DNA from: Pseudoflavonifractor capillosus | GTDB taxonomy: Bacteria > Bacillota > Clostridia > Oscillospirales > Oscillospiraceae | Length of the DNA stretch: 64,000 nucleotides | Reading direction: 5' to 3' | NCBI RefSeq assembly: GCF_016902575.1 | Contig: NZ_JACSNZ010000004.1 | Coordinates: 62,001-126,000 of the forward strand | Part shown: one piece after another, positions 31,514 through 38,871 of the stretch | How positions within the stretch are numbered: position 1 is the stretch's first letter | How the letters are laid out: every line of letters begins with the position of its first letter | Position numbers and translations under genes: made by a program | The notes under the pieces: generated by a model | The model's database searches: none | Seen by the model: the letters and a program-made list of their open reading frames with translations, nothing else | What the model was told of the DNA's origin: nothing

Positions 31514-32375
31514 GATCATCTCAGTCTCCAAGGAAATGATAAAGCTGCCTCGCCGGCAGCGGGATAGCCACAAGGGAAACTACGGAAAGATCTTGGTTGT
31601 GGCAGGCAGCGAAGGCTACACAGGAGCCCCGGTGTTTGCCGCCCAGGGGGCGCTGCGCAGCGGGGCGGGGCTGGTGTATCTGGGTGTTCCTCGAGATGTC
31701 TACCCCATTGTGGCCACCCGGTGCTCCAGCGAAATGCCCTTCCCGCTGCCAGAGGATCCAGATGATTGCGTGGAGCGGGCCAAAACCTGTGATGTGATTT
31801 TGGCTGGCCCAGGTATGGGGCGCAGTCCCTGGGCCCAGCAGCTGATAGAAAAGCTGATAACCCAGGTGGAGAAGCCCCTGGTGCTGGATGCCGACGGACT
31901 CAACGCCTTGGAGGGGCGGACACAGCTGCTGCGTCAGCGCAAGGAGCTGACGGTCCTGACGCCCCATGACGGGGAGTTTGCTCGATTAGCTGGATGCGCC
32001 CTGCCGCTGCATGACCGGGTGGGGCAGGCTCGGCAGCTGGCCCGGGACACTGGGTGTGTGGTGGTGCTCAAAGGCCGCGAAACACTCACCGTAGAGCCTC
32101 AGGGACGGGTATGGCGCAATACCACGGGCAACCCGGGAATGGCCAAGGGAGGCAGCGGGGATATCCTGGCGGGGATGATCGCATCTTTCCTGGGGCAGAA
32201 ACAGCTAGCGGAACGGGTTTCTTGCCCCGCCGAGCTGGTAGCTTGGGCGGTGTGCTGTCATGGAGCTGCGGGAGATGCGGCAGCAGCTCTGTGCGGGGAA
32301 TTCGGGATGCTGCCTGATGACACCTTGAGGGCTGTGGCCGGGATATTGAAAGCGCACACCCAGACAGAAGGCTGA
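31506..32375 (+). CDS. nnrD: ADP-dependent NAD(P)H-hydrate dehydratase
   Basis: This 289-residue ribokinase-like protein is of the YjeF C-terminal type. It has KGNYGKILVVAGSEGYTGA, LAGPGMGRS, LDADGLNAL, LTPHDGEFARL and NPGMAKGGSGDILAGMI. It repairs damaged NAD(P)H. The usual epimerase half is not fused here. ATG 31506 is 9 bases from AGGAGG; ATG 31497 abuts it. The gene overlaps the previous one by 8 bp. Confidence 0.93.
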   Translation: MGEIISVSKEMIKLPRRQRDSHKGNYGKILVVAGSEGYTGAPVFAAQGALRSGAGLVYLGVPRDVYPIVATRCSSEMPFPLPEDPDDCVERAKTCDVILAGPGMGRSPWAQQLIEKLITQVEKPLVLDADGLNALEGRTQLLRQRKELTVLTPHDGEFARLAGCALPLHDRVGQARQLARDTGCVVVLKGRETLTVEPQGRVWRNTTGNPGMAKGGSGDILAGMIASFLGQKQLAERVSCPAELVAWAVCCHGAAGDAAAALCGEFGMLPDDTLRAVAGILKAHTQTEG

Positions 32376-32460
32376 ACCTGTGGGGAATATTCCTCTGAAA
32401 AGTAACAGATTTCCAGGCGGTTGGTCTCCCTATTATGTGAAGTTTTTTCGCTGCTGTGCA

Positions 32461-32489
32461 TTGACACCAGAGTGAAATTCGAGTACTGT
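32461..32489 (+). promoter_or_regulatory. Promoter of the flavodoxin-ferredoxin gene
   Basis: TTGACA (32461-32466), 17 bp, TACTGT (32484-32489). It lies in the 154-bp gap after nnrD. Confidence 0.6.
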
Positions 32490-32529
32490 GTGCATAAGGA
32501 GAGAGGGAGTATCCCTTGGAGGAAAGAAT

Positions 32530-33309
32530 ATGATCGTTTATTTTTCGGCGACAGGAAATAGCCAGTTCTGTGCAGAGTGGCTGGCAGATCACAGAAAGGA
32601 CGACTTGCTGGACACCTTCTACTATATCCGACACGGTGTGGCGGCAGAGTTGCAGTCTGAGAAGCCCTGGGTGTTTGTGATGCCCACATATTGCTGGCAG
32701 ATTCCCCGTGTTGTGGAGGAGTTTTTGCTCAGTGGGCATTTCAGCGGCAGCCGGGATGCGTACTTTGTCATGACCTGCGGCGGTGAGGTGGGTGATGTGG
32801 AGCCCAGGCTGCGGGAGCTTTGCCAGCGCAAGGCCATGAAGTACCGTGGTGTTTTGCAGGTGGTGATGCCGGACAACTATCTGGTGATGTTTACCCCACC
32901 TGACCCTGCGCAGGCGGAGCGTATGCGTCAAAAGGCGGTTGTCACATTGGAGCAGGGTGCCCAGTGCATGGAGGAGGGAACATCCTTCCCGCCCATTGAA
33001 ACGGGCAGGTGGGATGGTCTGAAATCCGGCCCTGTGAATCGGGCGTTCTACCGGTTTTATGCAAAAGCCAAGAAGTTTTATGCCAAAGACACCTGTGTTT
33101 CCTGCGGTAAGTGTGAGCATGTGTGTCCTCTGAATAACATCCACCTGGAAGGGGGCAAACCCGTGTGGGGGAATGCGTGTACCCACTGCATGGCCTGTAT
33201 TTCCAAGTGCCCGGTGGAGGCCATTGAGTACGGAAAGGCCACCCGCAACAAGCAGCGGTATCTCTGCCCACCCTACCAGGGAAAAGAGAATCAACAAAAA
33301 GGAGAGTAA
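32530..33309 (+). CDS. EFR1-family flavodoxin-ferredoxin protein
   Basis: This 259-residue protein has an N-terminal flavodoxin-like part (IVYFSATGNSQFCAEWLAD, FVMPTYCWQIPRVVEEFL). A C-terminal two-cluster ferredoxin (about 195-245) carries CVSCGKCEHVCPLNN and CTHCMACISKCPVEAI. It should pass electrons between ferredoxin-like carriers and flavin partners, but the partners are unknown. GGAGGAAAG is upstream. Confidence 0.92.
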   Translation: MIVYFSATGNSQFCAEWLADHRKDDLLDTFYYIRHGVAAELQSEKPWVFVMPTYCWQIPRVVEEFLLSGHFSGSRDAYFVMTCGGEVGDVEPRLRELCQRKAMKYRGVLQVVMPDNYLVMFTPPDPAQAERMRQKAVVTLEQGAQCMEEGTSFPPIETGRWDGLKSGPVNRAFYRFYAKAKKFYAKDTCVSCGKCEHVCPLNNIHLEGGKPVWGNACTHCMACISKCPVEAIEYGKATRNKQRYLCPPYQGKENQQKGE

Positions 33310-33311
33310 CC

Positions 33312-33665
33312 ATGAGTGTATTGTTTTTACAATATCCCCCCTGCACCACCTGCAAGAAGGCCAAGGCCTGGCTGGATGAGCATGGGGTGGACTATGTAGC
33401 CCGCAACATCAAAGAGGAGAACCCCAGCGCAGAAGAGCTCAAGGCATGGCACAGAAAAAGCGGCCTGCCGTTGAAGCGATTTTTCAATACCTCGGGCCTG
33501 GCTTACAAGGCACTGGGTCTGAAGGATCGGCTGCCTGATATGACGGAAGAGGAGCAGTACCAGCTGCTGGCCAGCGACGGGATGCTGGTCAAGCGGCCTC
33601 TGGTGGTGGGAGATGACGTTGTGTTGACTGGATTCCGGGAGGCACAGTGGCAAGAGCTGCTGTGA
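33312..33665 (+). CDS. Arsenate reductase/Spx-family protein
   Basis: This 117-residue thioredoxin-fold protein of the ArsC/Spx/MgsR group has a CTTCKKAKAWL redox motif, KRFFNTSG in the middle and KRPLVV near the end. It is probably a thiol-redox protein; the CxxC pair fits the Spx or YfgD-like side. It lies two bases after the upstream gene and is likely co-transcribed with it. Confidence 0.88.
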   Translation: MSVLFLQYPPCTTCKKAKAWLDEHGVDYVARNIKEENPSAEELKAWHRKSGLPLKRFFNTSGLAYKALGLKDRLPDMTEEEQYQLLASDGMLVKRPLVVGDDVVLTGFREAQWQELL

Positions 33666-33719
33666 GGCATACGGGACACAAAAGTTGCAGTAGAAAAGAT
33701 AAAGAGAGGCCTGTGAGAG

Positions 33720-34283
33720 ATGTCCCAGAGAGTTGTAGCCTTTGACGTAGAGACCCCCAACTCCGTCAACGACCGAATGAGTGCCATCGGTATCACCGTC
33801 ATGGAGAATGGCCGTGTGGTGAATGAATTTTATTCCCTGGTCAACCCTGAAGAGGAGTTCGAGCCGTTCAATGTGGAATTGACCGGGATCACCCCGGAGA
33901 TGGTGGCCCAGGAGCCCACCTTCCCCCAACTGTGGGAAACCATACGCCCCATCCTGGAAGAGGGGATTTTGGTGGCCCATAATGCGCCGTTTGATATGTC
34001 GGTGCTGGCCAAATGCTTGCGGGACTACGGGCTGACCTGGCACAAGCGGGTTGCCTATGCCTGCACCTGCCAAATGAGCCGACGGCTGATTCCACAATCC
34101 CCCAACCATAAGCTCAACACGCTGTGTGACTACTTTGGTCTGGAGCTGGATCATCACCATGCCGGAAGTGACAGCAGGGCCTGCGGTGAGATCTACTTCC
34201 GCTGTGTGGAGACTGGGGCAGATGTGTCCGGCTTTGTGCGCACCTACGACGTGGAGCGCATTCGTGCGGAAAAGAAACGATGA
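33720..34283 (+). CDS. DnaQ-like 3'-5' exonuclease
   Basis: This 187-residue protein has DEDDh motifs: VVAFDVETPN, a central VAHNAPFDMSVL and HHAGSDSRACG. It resembles the epsilon-type exonuclease domain and may trim DNA or RNA ends. It is stand-alone, as in many Firmicutes. A terminator follows directly. Confidence 0.87.
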   Translation: MSQRVVAFDVETPNSVNDRMSAIGITVMENGRVVNEFYSLVNPEEEFEPFNVELTGITPEMVAQEPTFPQLWETIRPILEEGILVAHNAPFDMSVLAKCLRDYGLTWHKRVAYACTCQMSRRLIPQSPNHKLNTLCDYFGLELDHHHAGSDSRACGEIYFRCVETGADVSGFVRTYDVERIRAEKKR

Positions 34284-34323
34284 AAACCCCGTGCCAGGTT
34301 GATGCCAACCTGGACGGGGTTTT
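34283..34323. terminator. Terminator between the exonuclease and thioesterase genes
   Basis: AAAACCCCGTGCCAGGTT pairs with a matching arm ending CGGGGTTTT, with one mismatch. It is placed between two convergent genes. Confidence 0.8.
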
Positions 34324-34334
34324 CCTGTTCACAT

Positions 34335-34790
34335 TCACTTGGAGCGAGAGCAGTACACGCCGGTGGCGGTGACCATAGTCCGCTGAGGCTGAGTGGGAGA
34401 AAAAATCTGTGCCTGGAGTTGGGCTGTGGTGCTGCCCGCCAGGGTTACCGTTACCCGCAGCCGCACCGTCTCGTTAAGGGGTACGGGCCGGGCATAGGTG
34501 AGGTTCATGGAAATGGTGGGAGTAAAGTGGCCATAGAGGCAGTAGCAGGTCAGACCCATGGCATTGTCCAGCATCAGGGCCAGCACACCTCCGTGGACAA
34601 TGCCCATGGGATTGGATGTCCAGGCCTTGGTGTCGTATTCCAGCTCCAGGGTGAGGGAAGGCCCGTCACAACAAATCAGACGTGGGCACAGGTTCAGATT
34701 TGGCTTTTCAGGATCACAGGAGGGATGCAAGGTGTCCAGAGCGTGCTGGACTGTCTGAGAAAACTGGGAAGTGGTGATCTGAAAGGCCAT
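34335..34790 (-). CDS. PaaI-family hotdog thioesterase
   Basis: This 151-residue protein has the family motif NPMGIVHGGVLALMLDNAMG with its HGG and Asp, followed by the strands ISMNLTYARPVPLNETVRLR. It probably hydrolyses an acyl-CoA; the substrate is unknown. Confidence 0.9.
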   Translation of the reverse strand: MAFQITTSQFSQTVQHALDTLHPSCDPEKPNLNLCPRLICCDGPSLTLELEYDTKAWTSNPMGIVHGGVLALMLDNAMGLTCYCLYGHFTPTISMNLTYARPVPLNETVRLRVTVTLAGSTTAQLQAQIFSPTQPQRTMVTATGVYCSRSK

Positions 34791-34828
34791 AAAAGTCGCT
34801 CCTTTTGATTAAAATAAGTTTGTATAGT

Positions 34829-34857
34829 ATAGTAACATAGGCGGTCCCAGGACGCAA
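34829..34857 (-). promoter_or_regulatory. Promoter of the thioesterase gene
   Basis: On the minus strand TTGCGT (34852-34857), 17 bp, TACTAT (34829-34834). Confidence 0.5.
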
Positions 34858-34870
34858 GTGAGATTATGAA

Positions 34871-34899
34871 TTGACTTTGCTGCTTGAAAGTGCTAAACT
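34871..34899 (+). promoter_or_regulatory. Promoter of the tyrA region
   Basis: TTGACT (34871-34876), 17 bp, TAAACT (34894-34899), just upstream of the small open frame at 34920 and tyrA. Confidence 0.6.
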
Positions 34900-34919
34900 G
34901 CAACACAAAGGAGATACCC

Positions 34920-34976
34920 ATGGCTACGGCCGTGGAAGATGACGCATCAGAAGGGAAGAAAACCAATGAAAGATAA
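34920..34976 (+). CDS. 18-codon upstream open frame overlapping tyrA
   Basis: An ATG 7 bases after AAAGGAG opens a frame of 18 residues (MATAVEDDASEGKKTNER) that ends at 34974-34976, ten bases inside tyrA. It has a better ribosome site than tyrA itself. It has no run of Tyr, Phe or Trp codons, so it is not a classical attenuator leader. It may couple translation or be the start of a lost gene. Confidence 0.45.
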   Translation: MATAVEDDASEGKKTNER

Positions 34977-35844
34977 ACGCATTGTAGTTGTGGGATTGGG
35001 TTTGATCGGCGGCTCCATGGCCATGGCACTGCAGGGGTTTGAGAATTACGAGGTGGTGGGTGTGGTGCGCTCTGCTTCCACCTATCAGAAGGCGGTGGAG
35101 CGGAAAGCAGCGGACCGAGTGACCTACGATGCGGCTGCTGAACTTCCAGGGGCGGATATCGTGATTCTGGCCCAGGATCCCCAGGGAATTGTGTCCTTTT
35201 TGGAGGAGCATCGCAGCCGGTTCAAACCGGGCAGCGTCATTATAGATGTGTGCGGCGTTAAGCAGGCCATCATGGAGGGAGCTAACTGCCTGCCGGACAA
35301 CGTGGACTTCATCGGCTGCCACCCCATGGCAGGTAAGGAAGTCTCGGGCATAGACAATGCCGAGGCAGGGCTATTCCGTAACACGCACTTTATCATGACC
35401 CCGCCGGAGGGAGTGAGCCAGGAGCACATCGAGTTGGTGGAACGGCTGGCTCGGTTCTGTCAGTTTCGTGATGTGATCCGTACCACCCCTCAGCGCCATG
35501 ATGAGATGATCGCATATACCAGTCAGCTCATGCACATTATTGCTCTATCCGTATGTGATGATGAGGAGCTGTTTTCCTGTCGGGGCTTTGAAGGTGGTTC
35601 TTTCCGGGACTGCACCCGTGTAGCGGCCTTGGATGTCCCGCTATGGACACAGCTGTTCAGCCTGAATCGAGAGGCACTGGCCCAGACTGTGCGCAGGCTG
35701 GAAGGGCGTCTGGCTGCCTATCGCCGTGCCATCGAGACAGAGGATCACGAGCTTTTGGCGGCCATGCTCACCCACTCAGCGGCCAGAAAGAAACTGATGA
35801 ACCTGGAGCAGGCCAGAGGCGATGATGTGCGCAACTCCTTTTGA
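34966..35844 (+). CDS. tyrA: Prephenate dehydrogenase
   Basis: This 292-residue protein starts with the NAD-binding loop IVVVGLGLIGGSMAMAL and has GCHPMAGKEVSGIDNA, IRTTPQRHDEMIAYTSQLMH and the GFEGGSFRDCTRVA segment of TyrA. It makes 4-hydroxyphenylpyruvate for tyrosine. No ACT or chorismate mutase domain is attached. ATG 34966 follows AAGGGAAG. Confidence 0.93.
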   Translation: MKDKRIVVVGLGLIGGSMAMALQGFENYEVVGVVRSASTYQKAVERKAADRVTYDAAAELPGADIVILAQDPQGIVSFLEEHRSRFKPGSVIIDVCGVKQAIMEGANCLPDNVDFIGCHPMAGKEVSGIDNAEAGLFRNTHFIMTPPEGVSQEHIELVERLARFCQFRDVIRTTPQRHDEMIAYTSQLMHIIALSVCDDEELFSCRGFEGGSFRDCTRVAALDVPLWTQLFSLNREALAQTVRRLEGRLAAYRRAIETEDHELLAAMLTHSAARKKLMNLEQARGDDVRNSF

Positions 35845-35883
35845 GTGAAAAGAGATCTAAATAGGAGTATTTGTTGACGTGGG

Positions 35884-37062
35884 ATGGGTATAAATGATAA
35901 ACTGAGGGAGAGTAAGGCCAGCAAAGGAGTGCTGAATTTGGACAACGGACTATTTCGAAAATTGATACTACTCATTACCTATGCGGTGGCGCTGGTGGTG
36001 GTCATTGTCAAAATCGATGTGATTTTGGACTGGGGTTCCGGTGTGCTGTTGGCTTTCCGACCCATCTTCATCGGTTTTGCCATCGCCTTTATTCTCAGCC
36101 GCCCGTGTAACTTTTTTGTGCGAGTCTATGCCCGGGGGTTGGGGAATAAATGGAAGAGGTTTGCACGGCCTCTGGCGGTGACAACTGCCTACGTGATTTT
36201 GTTCGCTGCGGTTGGCATTCTCATCTCACTGGTGGTGCCTGAGTTAACCAAGAGCATTCAGCGGTTTATAGGCAACATGAACGTGTATGCCGGGAACCTC
36301 CAAGATCTCTTCGAGTTTCTGGTGGATAGATTGTCTCTGGATGCCTTGGCCAACCTGAATCTGTCTGACAAGATCAACGAGATCCTGGGCAAAGCCCTCA
36401 ATCAGGTGTTGAACACCCTCACCGGCACAGTACCACATCTGATTTCTGCCACCAGCACTTTGGTATCTGCTGTGGTGACGACTGTGATCTCTTTCGTATT
36501 TTCTGTGTATATGCTCTCCGGCGGCCCAAAGCTCACAGCCCAGTGCCGCCGCCTGGTGGTGGTTTACCTGCCTGAGAAAGTGTCCAAACATGTGCTGGAG
36601 GTCGTGCGCCTGACTGCGGATACTTTTACCAAATATGTGTCTGGACAGCTGATAGAGGCTTGTATTTTGGGCAGCCTTTGCTTTGTGGGCATGGTGTTGT
36701 TCCACTTTGACTATGCGCCGCTGATTTCTGTTGTCATCGGAGTATCGGCGCTGATTCCCGTGGCTGGTGCCTACATTGGTGCTGTTTTGGCAGCGCTGCT
36801 GCTGGCCATGATTAGTCCCATCAAGGCTCTGTGGTTTTTGATATTCCTGGCGATTTTGCAGCAGCTGGAGGGCAATCTTATCTATCCCCGGGTGGTGGGC
36901 ACCTCCCTGGGCCTGCCCGGTATCTGGGTGCTTGCAGCTGTGACTGTGGGCAGCAGCCTGTTGGGATTCGTGGGTCTGGTGGTCAGCGTCCCCGTCACCG
37001 CAGTGGTGTACACCATTTTGAAGTACGATCTCCGCAAGAGACTTTCAGAAAAAGAGGCATAG
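35884..37062 (+). CDS. AI-2E family (PerM-like) membrane protein
   Basis: This 392-residue protein has eight likely membrane segments, the conserved middle soluble part (about 115-205) and the family ending GNLIYPRVVGTSLGLPGIWV, LVVSVPVTAVVYTILKYD. AI-2E/PerM proteins include exporters and Na+/H+ antiporters, so the name does not prove autoinducer transport. The ribosome site AGGAG is rather far from ATG 35884. Confidence 0.9.
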   Translation: MGINDKLRESKASKGVLNLDNGLFRKLILLITYAVALVVVIVKIDVILDWGSGVLLAFRPIFIGFAIAFILSRPCNFFVRVYARGLGNKWKRFARPLAVTTAYVILFAAVGILISLVVPELTKSIQRFIGNMNVYAGNLQDLFEFLVDRLSLDALANLNLSDKINEILGKALNQVLNTLTGTVPHLISATSTLVSAVVTTVISFVFSVYMLSGGPKLTAQCRRLVVVYLPEKVSKHVLEVVRLTADTFTKYVSGQLIEACILGSLCFVGMVLFHFDYAPLISVVIGVSALIPVAGAYIGAVLAALLLAMISPIKALWFLIFLAILQQLEGNLIYPRVVGTSLGLPGIWVLAAVTVGSSLLGFVGLVVSVPVTAVVYTILKYDLRKRLSEKEA

Positions 37063-37116
37063 ATCCGGGACAAACCCCATATACATGACTCATCCGAGAT
37101 GAGGGAGAGTGGTTAC

Positions 37117-37398
37117 ATGGGATATGAGGTTGCAACGGAGGCCAGACATCACGTTACGATGGAAGATCGCAGGAGCCTGACTGTGTCTGGAGTGGAGGAT
37201 GTTGAGCGCTTTGACGAGTCCAACATTGTGTTATCCACGACCCAGGGCGTTTTGGTGGTGAGTGGGGAAGGCCTGCACATTGAAAAACTGTCCTTAGACG
37301 GTGGCGATCTGAAAGTTGAGGGAAAGATCGACGCACTGACCTATGAGGAGGGGACAGAACAACGAGCCGGAGGCTTTTTCTCACGCCTGCTGAGATAA
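37117..37398 (+). CDS. yabP: Sporulation protein YabP
   Basis: This 93-residue protein has HHVTMEDRRSLTVSGVEDVE and the strands NIVLSTTQGVLVVSGEGLHI typical of YabP/YqfC proteins of the spore coat assembly pathway. ATG 37117 follows AGGGAGA; ATG 37099 has no site. yabQ starts four bases after its stop, as in Bacillus. Confidence 0.93.
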   Translation: MGYEVATEARHHVTMEDRRSLTVSGVEDVERFDESNIVLSTTQGVLVVSGEGLHIEKLSLDGGDLKVEGKIDALTYEEGTEQRAGGFFSRLLR

Positions 37399-37401
37399 TC
37401 T

Positions 37402-38067
37402 ATGGGAGTTGATGTGGTCGGCCAGGCTCAGGTGCTGGGCCAGGGCTTCCTGCTGGGTCTGGTTCTGGGTGTATGCTATGATGCCATGCGTGGCATTCGT
37501 CGATGTTGCACATGGCGGTGGCTCTGGTTTATTTTGGATGTGGTGTTTTGGCTGGGAACATTGGTGGCTGTGTTTGCTCATGCCCTGATGTTGGGGACAG
37601 GAGTGATCCGGATCTACCATGGAATGGCATTTTTGCTGGGTGGTGTGGTATATTTAACGACACTGAGCCGAATTACACTCCCTGTTTTCGTGAAAAGCAT
37701 CCAGCTGATATACAGAGCAGTTGGTGTTTTGCTTACTCCGGCAGAGCACACTGCCCGGGGAATAAAAAAAGTTTTGAAAAATCAAAAAAAAGACTTTCAA
37801 AATTGGATGGAATGGTATAAAATAAATGTTGTATATCATGTTGATGCACGTGTAGAAAAGGGGGCCGTCCAAGGTGAAAGTCAAACGCGCAGGCATTGGC
37901 ACAAAACTGCTGGTACTGGTACTCCTGGTGGTTGGCGTCATCGCTTTGCTTTCCATGAGAAGTCAGCTGATGGCAGCTCAGGAACAAAGAGACGCACTGG
38001 CCCAGCAGGTAGAGGCACAGCAAGAGGAGAACGCCGCCCTTACCGACGACATGGAGCACAGCAGTGA
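37402..38067 (+). CDS. yabQ: Spore cortex protein YabQ with out-of-frame C-terminal tail
   Basis: The first 150 residues are YabQ-like: four membrane segments beginning GQAQVLGQGFLLGLVLGVCY, YDAMRGIRR and WFILDVVFWLGTLV. YabQ is needed for the spore cortex. After about residue 158 the frame continues for some 60 residues inside divIC in another frame, giving a Gly/Arg/His-rich tail that looks unreal. Two long A runs lie at about 37766-37792. An indel or programmed slip there, or loss of the original stop, would explain the tail. Confidence 0.82.
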   Translation: MGVDVVGQAQVLGQGFLLGLVLGVCYDAMRGIRRCCTWRWLWFILDVVFWLGTLVAVFAHALMLGTGVIRIYHGMAFLLGGVVYLTTLSRITLPVFVKSIQLIYRAVGVLLTPAEHTARGIKKVLKNQKKDFQNWMEWYKINVVYHVDARVEKGAVQGESQTRRHWHKTAGTGTPGGWRHRFAFHEKSADGSSGTKRRTGPAGRGTARGERRPYRRHGAQQ

Positions 38068-38152
38068 TCCCAACTATCTGGCTGACATTGCCAGAGCTAT
38101 GCTGGGATTGGTAGAACCGGACGAGATCCGCTTTGTGGACACGTCCAAGTAA
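37874..38152 (+). CDS. divIC: Septum formation protein DivIC/FtsB-like
   Basis: This 92-residue protein has a basic N-terminus, one membrane helix (LLVLVLLVVGVIALLSM) and a coiled coil (MAAQEQRDALAQQVEAQQEE), then PNYLADIARAMLGLVEPDE. It links cell wall synthesis to the divisome with DivIB and FtsL. The start is a GTG at 37874 following AAGGGGG. It lies within the 3' end of the yabQ frame. Confidence 0.88.
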   Translation: MKVKRAGIGTKLLVLVLLVVGVIALLSMRSQLMAAQEQRDALAQQVEAQQEENAALTDDMEHSSDPNYLADIARAMLGLVEPDEIRFVDTSK

Positions 38153-38209
38153 AAAGATTGGGCAGCTGTGACTGCTCAGAAAAAATTGGGAGAGGGAATA
38201 GAAAAGTCT

Positions 38210-38683
38210 ATGGGGTTTGAAGTTGGATCCATTCTTGAGGGAAAGGTGACTGGGATCACCAAATTTGGCGCTTTTGTATCGCTGCCGGAAAATCGTTCCG
38301 GCCTCGTCCACATTTCTGAGATTGCCTATTCGTATGTCAATGACATTCATGAGCATCTCAATGAGGGGCAGACCGTGAAGGTAAAGGTCATCGGCATTGA
38401 TGATAACAATCGCATCAATCTGTCGATGAAGCAGGCTCTTCCGCCTCCGGCCCGTCCGGAGCGTCGCGCCAACCCTCGACCCATGGGATATCGAGGAGAG
38501 AACGGTGGGGAGCGCCGTCCCAGCCGCAGACCTGGCGTGAGCAGCTTTCAGGCTGCGCCGCCCCAGCCCAAGGGGCCGGTAAGTTTTGAGGATCAGCTCA
38601 AGCAGTTTATGGCCAGTTCAGACAGCAAGCTCTCTGAGCTGCATATGAACGAAAAGCGCAGCAGCCGTCGGGGCCGCCGCTAA
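38210..38683 (+). CDS. S1 RNA-binding domain protein (YabR-like)
   Basis: This 157-residue protein has one S1 domain (about 3-75: GSILEGKVTGITKFGAFVSL, SGLVHISEIAYSYV) and a long basic, Arg/Pro-rich tail ending KRSSRRGRR. It probably binds RNA or ribosomes. Its place after divIC matches yabR in Bacillus. The ATG at 38210 is most likely, but a GTG at 38168 would also stay in frame. Confidence 0.88.
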   Translation: MGFEVGSILEGKVTGITKFGAFVSLPENRSGLVHISEIAYSYVNDIHEHLNEGQTVKVKVIGIDDNNRINLSMKQALPPPARPERRANPRPMGYRGENGGERRPSRRPGVSSFQAAPPQPKGPVSFEDQLKQFMASSDSKLSELHMNEKRSSRRGRR

Positions 38684-38696
38684 AGAAGTGCTCTCA

Positions 38697-38727
38697 CGGG
38701 GCGGGCGAAAGCCCGCCCCGTTTTTTG
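38697..38727 (+). terminator. Terminator of the yabP-S1 cluster
   Basis: A 10-bp GC-rich stem (ACGGGGCGGGC with its complement) and GAAA tetraloop is followed by T6. Confidence 0.9.
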
Positions 38728-38738
38728 CATAAAAAAGT

Positions 38739-38827
38739 GGCTTCCCCCAAGGGGGAAGCCTAGAAGTTGTCGCGCGGGAGAATGGAATGACTGCATGGGA
38801 GAGTCCCATGCTGCGGTTATGCCGCAG
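38739..38827 (+). repeat. Three tandem hairpins before the amidohydrolase gene
   Basis: 38739-38760 is a 10-bp palindrome (GGCTTCCCCC, AA, complement), of a sort often repeated in intergenic DNA of gut Firmicutes. 38793-38811 is GCATGGGA/TCCCATGC with a 3-base loop, followed at once by CTGCGG/CCGCAG (38811-38827). They could form a leader structure or a REP-like element. No known RNA family is recognised. Confidence 0.4.
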
Positions 38828-38871
38828 ATATAGTATAGCAAATCAGAGCGAAGAAATATGTCGAAGGGAGG

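Noticed and set aside
38739-38760. A mobile element (MITE) end
   Set aside because: Only one palindrome without target duplications or a second end is visible.
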